Shown here in pieces: positions 5,746 through 13,103 of a stretch of 14,643 nucleotides of DNA (positions are counted from its first letter, which is position 1; each line of letters begins with the position of its first letter). Under the pieces are notes generated by a model. It was given only the letters and a program-made list of their open reading frames with translations. It made no database searches and was not told the origin of the DNA. The position numbers and the translations under genes were made by a program. This DNA is from Bacilli bacterium. Lineage in GTDB: Bacteria; Bacillota_I; Bacilli_A; RF39; UBA660. The stretch lies in assembly GCA_017519965.1 (NCBI GenBank), contig JAFWRK010000079.1, positions 1-14,643 on the forward strand, written 5' to 3'.

Positions 5746-7302
5746 TTAATTATCAATAGTAAAATATCCGTTTGATCCGTCATTATTCCAAGAAGATGTA
5801 GATTGATTATAACTATAGCCATCTGGTCTAGCATAAGTAGCATCAACAATAGAACTATTATATGTAGTACCATGACCACCTACTAAAGAAGTACATCCAC
5901 TAAACATATTAGTAGAACTCAAATTAGAATTAAGTATATAAGAATAACTAACAAAAATAGTAGTAAGATTAGAACAACCATTAAACATAGAATCCATATA
6001 TATAACATTTTGAGTATTAAAACTTTCTATATATAAATCTACTAAAGAAGTACAATTATTAAACATATATGACATACCTATAACATTAGAAGTATTAAAG
6101 CTTCTTATATTAATAAAACTTAAATTAGTACAACCACTAAATAAATAATCCATGTATTGAACACTACTAGTAACAAAATTAGATAAATCTATTTCCTCTA
6201 AAGAACTACATTCTCTAAATAATGAACCCATATTAGTTACACTACTAGTATTAAAATTAGATAAATCAATTTCACTTATTCCTCTACAATAAGCAAACAT
6301 ATAATCTAAGTTAGTAACATGAGAAGTATCCCAATTTAAAAGATTAAAGTTTTGTAAATTTAAACAAAAACAAAATAAAGCAGACATATCGGTAACATTA
6401 CTTGTATCTACATGAAATAATCCACTAACATCAGTTAAATTACCAAAGTAATTAGCTTTATTATTACCTTCAGTAGTCTTATAAAACATAAAACTACTAT
6501 TTTGATTTAAATAAACTATATTAGCTTCACTATACCAATAAATAATATCAGTACCATCTGATGAAGAATGTTCATACCACATATATATAGGCACTTCAGA
6601 ATCATTTGTAGAAATAACATTATCACTTGTTAAACCACTTTTTAAAGTAGAACTCTTTAAAAATTTAGTTATAGGTATTAAATAACCATAAGTAGTTTCA
6701 GTAAAAGAACCATAATATGATGAAGCAAGTGATACCATCTTATTTCTAATATCATTACCAGTCTTAAACTTAGCTGTAGAATAATCAACTCTATCAGCCT
6801 GTTTATAAGTTAAAGAAAAAGTAAGATTAACAGAAAAATCACTATCTAATAAATCATCTGGATCTATATCATCTTTATATTTTAATTTAATTGTATAAGT
6901 TCTTTTATTACCATGTAATAAAACATCATTAACATTAGCATCTATTTCTACAGTTAATACTTGAGCTTGTGAAGGAGTTAACTGAGTATTACTTATAGTC
7001 TCAACCATAGCATCTATTGTACCACTATTAACAGTATCTACAGTAAACTCAAAATAATCTCCAGGATAATTTAAATTTGCTGTATAAGTAACAGATAATC
7101 TATCATTACTAATTACAGGTATAGGATTACCTTCTACAGAATGCTTAACTCTAACATTCTCAAAATGCACATCCCATGTATTACCTAAAATACTAGAAAC
7201 ACCATTAATAGTTAAACTAGTACTAATAATAGCAAATCCAATACTAATAAATAATATTAAAAAAAGAATAAATAATTTATTTAACTTATGTACTCTATTC
7301 AT
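5746..7302 (-). CDS. BspA-like (DUF285) leucine-rich-repeat surface protein
   Basis: A 518-residue secreted or membrane-anchored protein. Residues 1-26 form a basic segment plus hydrophobic helix ending IGFA, a possible cleavage site. Residues about 27-172 are an extracellular beta domain (NTWDVHFENV, PGDYFEFTVD, VNSGTIDAM, a DDIDPDDL loop) shared with the 898-residue neighbour and reminiscent of TasA/camelysin domains, by inference. From about residue 254 the WYSEAN...SSFMF lead-in and about seven 26-residue repeats (SNFNTSSVTNMGSLF.ECSSL type) match BspA/DUF285/Listeria 26-residue repeats. The end, about 470-518, is the usual Gly/Tyr-rich cap (GGHGTTY...GYFTIDN). Members are linked to adhesion. 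No LPXTG is present. AGAGG lies 8 bases before ATG. Confidence 0.88.
   Translation of the reverse strand: MNRVHKLNKLFILFLILFISIGFAIISTSLTINGVSSILGNTWDVHFENVRVKHSVEGNPIPVISNDRLSVTYTANLNYPGDYFEFTVDTVNSGTIDAMVETISNTQLTPSQAQVLTVEIDANVNDVLLHGNKRTYTIKLKYKDDIDPDDLLDSDFSVNLTFSLTYKQADRVDYSTAKFKTGNDIRNKMVSLASSYYGSFTETTYGYLIPITKFLKSSTLKSGLTSDNVISTNDSEVPIYMWYEHSSSDGTDIIYWYSEANIVYLNQNSSFMFYKTTEGNNKANYFGNLTDVSGLFHVDTSNVTDMSALFCFCLNLQNFNLLNWDTSHVTNLDYMFAYCRGISEIDLSNFNTSSVTNMGSLFRECSSLEEIDLSNFVTSSVQYMDYLFSGCTNLSFINIRSFNTSNVIGMSYMFNNCTSLVDLYIESFNTQNVIYMDSMFNGCSNLTTIFVSYSYILNSNLSSTNMFSGCTSLVGGHGTTYNSSIVDATYARPDGYSYNQSTSSWNNDGSNGYFTIDN
5869..6420 (-). repeat. Tandem 78-bp coding repeats (26-residue BspA units)
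   Basis: About seven units (residues about 295-478) with the pattern F.TS.V..M..MF..C..L. DNA similarity is still visible between the central units: the 12-mer ACACTACTAGTA recurs at 6161-6172 and 6239-6250, exactly 78 bases apart, and AAAATTAGATAAATC follows both. The last unit is degenerate and leads into the C-terminal cap. Confidence 0.85.
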
Positions 7303-7322
7303 ATACTATACCTCTATTATAA

Positions 7323-7333
7323 ATTATAACATA
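7323..7333 (-). promoter_or_regulatory. Extended -10 promoter of the BspA-like gene
   Basis: TATGTTATAAT on the - strand (TATAAT at 7328-7323, TG extension), directly after the U run of the preceding terminator. The predicted start near 7316 is at the AGAGG ribosome binding site (7315-7311). No recognisable -35. Confidence 0.65.
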
Positions 7334-7360
7334 AAAAAACAGAAATAAATAAATTTCTGT
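7333..7360 (-). terminator. Intrinsic terminator of the 898-residue gene
   Basis: ACAGAAAT (7339-7346) pairs with ATTTCTGT (7353-7360) and is followed on the - strand by seven U (7339-7333). It begins right at the stop codon at 7361. Confidence 0.75.
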
Positions 7361-10057
7361 TTATTCTGTATAGATTACATATGGATTTTCCATTGAGCCA
7401 TCACCTGAAGTATAGAATGTACTTGGTGATAATGAAACTGCCGGACGCACGCCGAGCGCGTTGTAGACGATGATGTTGTAAATGAGACCGCTCGAGTTCA
7501 CGTATCGACCGACAGCGAGGTAGCTGAAACAGTAAGGCGAAGCAAGCCAATAATGTTGTCCCGTTTTTCGAGCGTTGCTATTATTTAAAATGTTCATCTC
7601 CGGACTTGACATCAATCCTACTTTATAAGTTAACTGAGCACTTGTGTTTGTCGTGCTGAATTGATCTGTTATATTTGTACAACTTAAATCACTTGTAACA
7701 TTATATTCTTTAAATTGTAGAAATGTATTTGTCATTCCACCATCTGGATTCCATCCATTTAATGCTCTTATACTTCTATCATTACAGAATATTGTATCTT
7801 CTATATAATCATCATAATCTTCTAATAGATAATGTTTATACCATGCATCTACTCCACTTTTCATCGTAGAATTTGTGGTGTTCTTTGTAAGCATATCTTC
7901 AAGTGCTTTACCTACTGTTGTAACACCATCTCTTAGTGTTATATAATACATTGTTCCTGAACCTGTATAATAATATACATAAGCTACTGTTGCACATGTT
8001 TTTAATCCATTTGATACACACATATAGTGATGTGTAGAAATATTATTCATATTATTATAGTTTTCAATTTCTATTGGATCTACCAATGTATAATTGGTTC
8101 CATCCCATGTTACACTACTTCCATAATAATGATTTGGTGCATAGTTATATCCTGTTGTACTATATCCAGATATCATTCTAAGTGTACTTTCTGTACATGT
8201 AGCACTATCTGTATTACATGTATATTTATAATCACTATAATTACTCGAATTAATCACTAGTTCATCTTTTCTTACTAACAATGTATCCGTAAGAGTTAAT
8301 CCACTTCTTGTCTTTCCAATCATTATCTTTTCGCCTGCATTCATATAGGTATAATTAGTTGAAAATGTGGCTGTTGTATACCTTGGATTTGCACATGTTA
8401 TACTACTATCATTACATGTATATTTATTAACGTATGTTGCATAATTGGTATACCAATCAGATAATGTCACATTGGTTGGATTATTAATTGTATATGTACC
8501 ATCTCCGTTATCTGTGATGGAATCCCCAAATACTATTGGTTCATAGAAAGATAATAAGTTGCCACTTTGTAGTTGCTTATAATACATTGTTGTGTTATTA
8601 ACTGCTGCAATGTAGTAAACACTAGTTGCTGTATTCGTTTGGCTTGAATTTCTAAAAGTATACTTTCCTACCAAATTAGGATAATCGGTTGTTGTACTTA
8701 CTTGATATGGATCTACTAGTGAATATCGATTAGCTGTTAAAGTTCCATAATCAATACTATCTGCATACCAATAAGATGTTTCTAAAGAAGTAGATGATAG
8801 CATAGTTTGTGTTGTGGTAAAACTTTGACTTGTTGTTCCACTTGTCGTGCTGTATGAATAAACGTCTCCATACATGTATCCGACATAAGTTGGTGAATTA
8901 TAACTTGCATTAAATTGAAGAGTTCCAAATCGTGAATAATTAGAATTTGAGTTTAATGGTATTACATAAGCACTCGATGAATCACTATAAGATTCAACTA
9001 AATATAAAGTTGAACATGAACCATCTTCACTTGTTAATTTACAAGTATATTTTCCAATTAATCCTGGGCCAGTTGTGGCATTCCATGTAGTTTGTTCTGT
9101 TGTACCACTTACTTTAAATGTTTGTGCTGTAGAGTCATAGATATAATCGGTTCCATACCAATAGTTAGAAGCTAAGTTTTGGCTGTAACTAGAAGCATAT
9201 CCAACATGTGATTCCCTTGTATTAAGACATTGATTGTTATTTTCTTCTCCATTATATAATAGTTTTGCTCCTCCGGTATCTGTGGTTCTAATTAACTGCC
9301 AACAGTGATTAGCAAATATTACATTATTTTTATTTGTAACGGCAGTTCCATCTGTATCATTATCAGCATACCAGTGATATATATCTTTTGTAGATTTAGA
9401 TGCATCCATAGAGTCTTGATGTTCTCCTGTATACTTTTTAGCTAGTCCTCCACTTTCTGCTTCTGCCTTTAATACATTGTATAGAGTATTTTCTGCTCTA
9501 CGTCTTATTCTATTGTTATCTGCTCTTACGTATGATACATCAAATCCTAGACTTAGTGATGCTCCACCTTGTGGTAAGTCTTCAGCTGGTATATCATCTC
9601 TAAACTCTATTCTTATTTTAAATGTACAAGTATCTCCTGCATTTAATTCTTGATACTTAGCTAATTCTTCTCCATCTGTATACGTAACTGTATATTTTAA
9701 ATACGCAAGTTGTTCCTCCGTTAAACCTAAATCAGAGAATGTATCTAACATACCATCTATATCACCATTATTTACTGCATCAATAGTAAACTCATAAAAG
9801 TCTCCTGGATTAGTCAAAGAAACACTTAAATCTAGTTCTGGATGTTGTGAATCAAAAGATGGAGTTGATGCACTTACACTACCACTAGTTACTTGTACAT
9901 TATTAAAATGAATATCCCATGTACTTTTAAATAATGTAAATACTCCTCCAATATTAACGGCACTAGTAATATATGCAAAACCAACAGCTAAAAAGATAGC
10001 TAGTACTGCTATCACTTTTTTATTAATATTAAGTTTTCTCTTAAGTCTTCTTTTCAT
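7361..10057 (-). CDS. Large secreted surface protein with DUF6273-like C-terminal domain
   Basis: An 898-residue exported protein. Residues 1-28 are a basic segment and hydrophobic helix ending VGFA. Residues 29-180 are the same beta module as the BspA-like neighbour (STWDIHFNNV, NPGDFYEFTID, VNNGDIDGM, RDDIPAEDLP). About 225-300 is a WYADNDTDG...NHCWQLIRTTDTGGAKLLYNGE region common in gut Firmicute surface proteins. Residues 336-688 carry five K/HYTC...C-type modules. From about 715 comes the conserved end (ML...WYK, EDTIFCNDRS, GWNPDGG, YKVGLMSSPE, YWLAS, GVRPAVSL), resembling DUF6273, which I infer to be a C-type-lectin-like fold. No sorting signal is seen. The C-terminal GC-rich patch is described separately. 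AGAGG lies 6 bases before the ATG. Confidence 0.82.
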   Translation of the reverse strand: MKRRLKRKLNINKKVIAVLAIFLAVGFAYITSAVNIGGVFTLFKSTWDIHFNNVQVTSGSVSASTPSFDSQHPELDLSVSLTNPGDFYEFTIDAVNNGDIDGMLDTFSDLGLTEEQLAYLKYTVTYTDGEELAKYQELNAGDTCTFKIRIEFRDDIPAEDLPQGGASLSLGFDVSYVRADNNRIRRRAENTLYNVLKAEAESGGLAKKYTGEHQDSMDASKSTKDIYHWYADNDTDGTAVTNKNNVIFANHCWQLIRTTDTGGAKLLYNGEENNNQCLNTRESHVGYASSYSQNLASNYWYGTDYIYDSTAQTFKVSGTTEQTTWNATTGPGLIGKYTCKLTSEDGSCSTLYLVESYSDSSSAYVIPLNSNSNYSRFGTLQFNASYNSPTYVGYMYGDVYSYSTTSGTTSQSFTTTQTMLSSTSLETSYWYADSIDYGTLTANRYSLVDPYQVSTTTDYPNLVGKYTFRNSSQTNTATSVYYIAAVNNTTMYYKQLQSGNLLSFYEPIVFGDSITDNGDGTYTINNPTNVTLSDWYTNYATYVNKYTCNDSSITCANPRYTTATFSTNYTYMNAGEKIMIGKTRSGLTLTDTLLVRKDELVINSSNYSDYKYTCNTDSATCTESTLRMISGYSTTGYNYAPNHYYGSSVTWDGTNYTLVDPIEIENYNNMNNISTHHYMCVSNGLKTCATVAYVYYYTGSGTMYYITLRDGVTTVGKALEDMLTKNTTNSTMKSGVDAWYKHYLLEDYDDYIEDTIFCNDRSIRALNGWNPDGGMTNTFLQFKEYNVTSDLSCTNITDQFSTTNTSAQLTYKVGLMSSPEMNILNNSNARKTGQHYWLASPYCFSYLAVGRYVNSSGLIYNIIVYNALGVRPAVSLSPSTFYTSGDGSMENPYVIYTE
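7441..7560 (-). other. Candidate DGR variable repeat in the C-terminal domain
   Basis: By hand count 64 of 120 bases are G or C, against 22/60 and 20/60 in sampled flanks. It encodes residues about 834-873, between YWLAS (836-840) and GVRP (869-872). Of 32 codons from P841 to P872, 19 end in C; all five Tyr are TAC and all three Asn are AAC, unlike the TAT/AAT-rich rest of the window. NNC codons are what mutagenesis of AAC codons in a DGR template would leave. GC-rich GCGTGCGTCCGG at the 3-prime end could be the homology stop. No template repeat or reverse transcriptase is present in the window. Confidence 0.5.
7994..9052 (-). repeat. Five divergent KYTC-type protein modules
   Basis: Related segments at residues 336-348 (KYTC...C), 465-481 (KYTF, cysteines lost), 545-555 (KYTC...C), 611-621 (KYTC...C) and 677-688 (HYMC...C). 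Each is usually preceded by a beta-rich stretch with a Gly/Asp-Tyr-Thr/Ser-Leu/Ile turn such as TYTINNP or NYTLVDP. Paired cysteines suggest one disulphide per module. The DNA copies have mostly diverged. Confidence 0.6.
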
Positions 10058-10074
10058 ATGCTACCTCTAGCATA
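10057..10074 (-). promoter_or_regulatory. Perfect hairpin enclosing the ribosome binding site
   Basis: On the - strand TATGCTA and TAGCATA (seven base pairs) enclose the loop GAGG, the core of the ribosome binding site, and the start codon's A is the last base of the stem. Transcripts starting at the local promoter (near 10069) would lack most of the first arm; read-through transcripts from the upstream gene would contain all of it. Confidence 0.5.
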
Positions 10075-10075
10075 A

Positions 10076-10086
10076 ATTATAACACA
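10076..10086 (-). promoter_or_regulatory. Extended -10 promoter of the 898-residue gene
   Basis: TGTGTTATAAT on the - strand, with TATAAT at 10081-10076. It overlaps the last codons and TAA stop (10079-10077) of the metallopeptidase-like gene. No terminator separates the two genes, so both read-through and local initiation are possible. Confidence 0.65.
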
Positions 10087-10811
10087 TTATCTTGTAATTC
10101 ACATAAATATTTTACTGCATCATTAGAATATTTTTTTAAATAGTTTTTAGTATCTAATAAAATACTATTATCTATAACATAATCTCTATATTTAATTAAA
10201 CTATTAATATTATCTTTATTCATTAATCTATATAACTTAATCATTTCATTATGTCTATCTTCCCTATTATTAGTACTACTCTTATTAATATCTACTAATT
10301 TATCTAAACTACTACAATCACTTAATCTATTAGTACCTTTATCATTTAAAATATCTTCTATATACTCTTTAATACTAATATTATAACTCTTGTTAATTTT
10401 AGATAATTCTATATCATTCCAATTTTTATAAAAGTAATTTAAAAAGTATAAAGATAAAGCTTCACATATAGTCTCCTCTATCCATGGAACGCTATCTCTA
10501 TAATTATTAGAATTACAAAAAGAATGACCTAATTCATGAGATAATTGATATATTACCTGACACCAATAAGAATACTTTTTAACGTTCAAATATATATAAT
10601 CATAATTGTTATCTTTATTCAAACTTTTAGGGCAATGTTTAGGATGATCTAATACTTTATTCATAATAAACTTTCTAACATAGTCAAAACTACAACCAAT
10701 ATCTTCAAAATGATTAATAATAACTTCTTTAATAACATTTATATAATATATATCATCAACACTACTATTATCATTATTATTAACCATATAATAATTATTA
10801 AAACACTTCAT
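10077..10811 (-). CDS. HELGH metallopeptidase-like protein, function unknown
   Basis: A 244-residue protein with a zinc-peptidase motif: QLSHELGHSF (90-98; ligands H92 and H96, catalytic E93) followed at residues 111-120 by IEETICEALS, where E112, E113 or E117 could be the third ligand, a gluzincin-like arrangement. No signal peptide is visible, so it appears cytoplasmic. It is rich in Asn and Tyr, and the C-terminal half is helical. I cannot place it in a named peptidase family. GGTGA (10820-10816) precedes ATG 10811. It is first in the - strand block and ends 19 bases before the 898-residue gene with no terminator, so the two may be co-transcribed; whether it acts on those surface proteins is unknown. 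Confidence 0.75.
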   Translation of the reverse strand: MKCFNNYYMVNNNDNSSVDDIYYINVIKEVIINHFEDIGCSFDYVRKFIMNKVLDHPKHCPKSLNKDNNYDYIYLNVKKYSYWCQVIYQLSHELGHSFCNSNNYRDSVPWIEETICEALSLYFLNYFYKNWNDIELSKINKSYNISIKEYIEDILNDKGTNRLSDCSSLDKLVDINKSSTNNREDRHNEMIKLYRLMNKDNINSLIKYRDYVIDNSILLDTKNYLKKYSNDAVKYLCELQDNVL

Positions 10812-10826
10812 ATTATCACCATCTTA

Positions 10827-10854
10827 ATTATAACAAAAAAACAACAGATGTACA
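10827..10854 (-). promoter_or_regulatory. Promoter of the metallopeptidase-like gene
   Basis: On the - strand TGTACA (10854-10849; 4 of 6), a 16-base spacer, then TATAAT (10832-10827) with a TGT extension. The predicted start near 10820 coincides with the GGTGA ribosome binding site. The -35 is the same palindrome used by gshF. Confidence 0.7.
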
Positions 10855-10877
10855 TTTCAATTAATATATGCTATAAT
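10849..10877 (+). promoter_or_regulatory. Promoter of gshF
   Basis: TGTACA (10849-10854; 4 of 6), a 17-base spacer, then TATAAT (10872-10877) preceded by TGC. The predicted start near 10884 gives a leader of about 33 bases. Two opposing polymerases could not occupy the shared -35 palindrome together. Confidence 0.75.
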
Positions 10878-10916
10878 AAAGCCGATATTGTGAAAAAAGA
10901 GAGGTCTTAAATTAAA

Positions 10917-13103
10917 ATGATATCAAATAAATATAACATCGGGATTGAACGAGAAGGATTAAGAACAAACGAAAATGGTGAATTATCTGATTTACCACAC
11001 CCCCGAGTGTTTGGAAACAGAAACTGTAACGCATTCATCACAACAGATTTCGGTGCAGCACAGCTAGAGTTAAGAACAACTCCTTGTCCTACAACCAAAG
11101 AATGTTATAACAAATTATTAAATGTTACAAATGTAGTTCTAGAAGAATTACGAAAAGAAGGCGAATATTTATGGCCTTATAGTATGCCATGTATCTTACC
11201 AGATGCTGAAAATTTTAATTTTGGAGAATACGGTGACAACAAAAAAGAACATGAATATGAGATGTATTTATACAAAAAATACGGTTATGAAATGTACTGT
11301 ATGTCAGGAGTCCATTTAAACTTTTCTATTAATGAAAAATACTATAAGGAATTAAAAAGATTTAATAGTAATTTACCAGATACTTTAGAAGATGCTTATT
11401 TTAAAATAATAAGAAATTATCTTAAGAAGTTATGGATGATAATAGCACTTTTTGGAGCAACACCAAAACAGCTAAGTACAGACTATGAAACAGCTTGCTC
11501 CATAAGAAATAGTAATAAAAAAGGGTTTAAAAACTTACATTTAGATGAAGTAAATTATGATAATAAAGAAAAGCATATTGCAAGTCTAAGAAAAAATATT
11601 AAAAATGGAAATATTGTATCTATTTCTGAGTTATATACTCCTATACGTATTAAAGGTAAATGGAAATATGATATAGATGATCTAGCAAATAACCCAATAA
11701 GTCATATTGAAGTTAGAGTACTAGATTTAAACCCATTTGATAAAACCACAGTTCCATTAGAAGAAATGGATTTTATTGTGGGATTCTTATTTCATTGTCT
11801 ATTACAAGATGAGAAAGATGAAAAAACATACAATTATCGAGAAGTAGCAGAAAATGGTATAAACGAAGAACAAAAGAAATTAATTTTAAAAGAAATAAAA
11901 GAAATATTAAAAGTATCTAAAGAATTAGATTTAAATTTTGATAAAAGCTTAAATAAGATTCAAAGAGAATTAAAGCAAGGAATTACTCCTTCAGTTAAAG
12001 TAAAAGCTTTAATAGAAGAAAAAGGATACGTTAATGCTTTAATGGATATTGCTAAACAGTATAATGAAGAAGCAAGAGATGGCAAGTATGCCTTTATAAA
12101 TTTAGGTAAAAAGATTTATAATGCTCCATCTGCTCTACTTAGAGATGCAATTCTTAGAGGTGTTGACTATAGAGTTCTAGAAGATCGTGATAATAATTCA
12201 ATTATTGAATTTAAAAAACACGGTAAGAAAGAATATATTGTAGGAGCAACACAAACAAGAAAAGATAATTATATAGTTCACTATTTGACTAATGATAAAT
12301 TCGAGTCAAAAGAAATTTTGCAAAAAGCTAAATTAAAAGTCCCAAAAGGAATAATGATTAGTGATAATTTATCAGAAGAGCAATTAGAAGATCTATATGA
12401 AAATTATGAAGAAAAAGCAATCGTTATTAAACCAAGAACTACTAATGGTGGTATAGGTATTTCAGTATTTACCACTCCACCTACTAAAGGTCAATTCCTA
12501 CGTGCAGTAAACTATGCATTTGAATTTGATAAAGATGTCTTAATAGAACAATATATTAAAGGAGAAGAATATCGTTTCCTAGTTATAAATGGAAAATGTA
12601 TAAGTGTAGTAACTCGTAGAGGTGCACAAGTAATTGGTGATGGTAAATCAACAATTGAAAAGTTAATAGAAGAAAAAAATAAAGAAGAATGGCATGTATT
12701 ATTAGATACAAAAATAAAAATAGATGCCCCACTTAAAACTTTTTTAACAAAAACTGGAAAAACATTAGAAGATATACCTAAAAAAGGTGAAATAGTTAAG
12801 TTAAGAAAAAACTCTAACTGTTCAACTGGTGGAGAAAGTATTTCTTTAACAGATAAAGTTCCAGATAGATTTAAAAGAATAGCTGAAAAAGCTGCAAAAG
12901 CTTTTGAATCTTATGTATGCGGAGTAGATATCATTATTGATGATTTAGAAGATGATGAATATGCTATTCTAGAAACAAATGCTGATCCTGGATATGATAT
13001 TAATCAATGGCCATATGAGGGTCCAGATGCACATATTGGTATTGAAATATTAAAAATGCTTGGTTTAATTACCGAGGAGGATGAAATGTATGAAGAACAA
13101 TAG
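10917..13103 (+). CDS. gshF: Bifunctional glutathione synthase GshF (glutamate-cysteine ligase / glutathione synthetase)
   Basis: Makes glutathione from Glu, Cys and Gly with two ATP, in the cytoplasm. 728 residues, close to the family's usual 750. The N-terminal half (1 to about 390) is an E. coli-type glutamate-cysteine ligase: IGIEREGLR (8-16), ITTDFGAAQLELRT (41-54), MSGVHLNFSI. A linker (about 400-460) leads to an ATP-grasp domain: VIKPRTTNGGIGI (about 501-513), RFLVINGK, GDGKSTIEKLI, NSNCSTGGESI and the metal-binding LETNADPG (E686, N688). The ATG is preceded by GAGAGG at 10899-10904, 12 bases away, a rather long spacing. It overlaps the next ligase gene by 14 bases, forming an operon. 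gshF is known to be spread by horizontal transfer among Gram-positives; its base use here does not stand out. Confidence 0.92.
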   Translation: MISNKYNIGIEREGLRTNENGELSDLPHPRVFGNRNCNAFITTDFGAAQLELRTTPCPTTKECYNKLLNVTNVVLEELRKEGEYLWPYSMPCILPDAENFNFGEYGDNKKEHEYEMYLYKKYGYEMYCMSGVHLNFSINEKYYKELKRFNSNLPDTLEDAYFKIIRNYLKKLWMIIALFGATPKQLSTDYETACSIRNSNKKGFKNLHLDEVNYDNKEKHIASLRKNIKNGNIVSISELYTPIRIKGKWKYDIDDLANNPISHIEVRVLDLNPFDKTTVPLEEMDFIVGFLFHCLLQDEKDEKTYNYREVAENGINEEQKKLILKEIKEILKVSKELDLNFDKSLNKIQRELKQGITPSVKVKALIEEKGYVNALMDIAKQYNEEARDGKYAFINLGKKIYNAPSALLRDAILRGVDYRVLEDRDNNSIIEFKKHGKKEYIVGATQTRKDNYIVHYLTNDKFESKEILQKAKLKVPKGIMISDNLSEEQLEDLYENYEEKAIVIKPRTTNGGIGISVFTTPPTKGQFLRAVNYAFEFDKDVLIEQYIKGEEYRFLVINGKCISVVTRRGAQVIGDGKSTIEKLIEEKNKEEWHVLLDTKIKIDAPLKTFLTKTGKTLEDIPKKGEIVKLRKNSNCSTGGESISLTDKVPDRFKRIAEKAAKAFESYVCGVDIIIDDLEDDEYAILETNADPGYDINQWPYEGPDAHIGIEILKMLGLITEEDEMYEEQ
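13074..13080 (+). promoter_or_regulatory. Ribosome binding site of the second ligase, inside gshF
   Basis: GAGGAGG lies in the last codons of gshF and uses GAG for Glu where neighbouring codons are GAA. It abuts an ATG at 13081 but is 9 bases before the ATG at 13090, which is therefore the likelier start. Suggests coupled translation. Confidence 0.8.

Noticed and set aside
5869..6420. PARCEL-type palindromic coding repeats known from some BspA-like genes
   Set aside because: The 78-base repeats contain only short palindromes such as ACTAGT; I could not find a consistent palindrome per repeat.
7361..10057. The whole 898-residue gene as recently transferred foreign DNA
   Set aside because: A sampled 60-base stretch (8881-8940) has 18 G/C, close to rarA (17 of 60). 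Only the C-terminal patch is strongly deviant.
10878..10916. Riboswitch or attenuator in the gshF leader
   Set aside because: The predicted leader is about 33 bases with no stable hairpin, too short for a known riboswitch.
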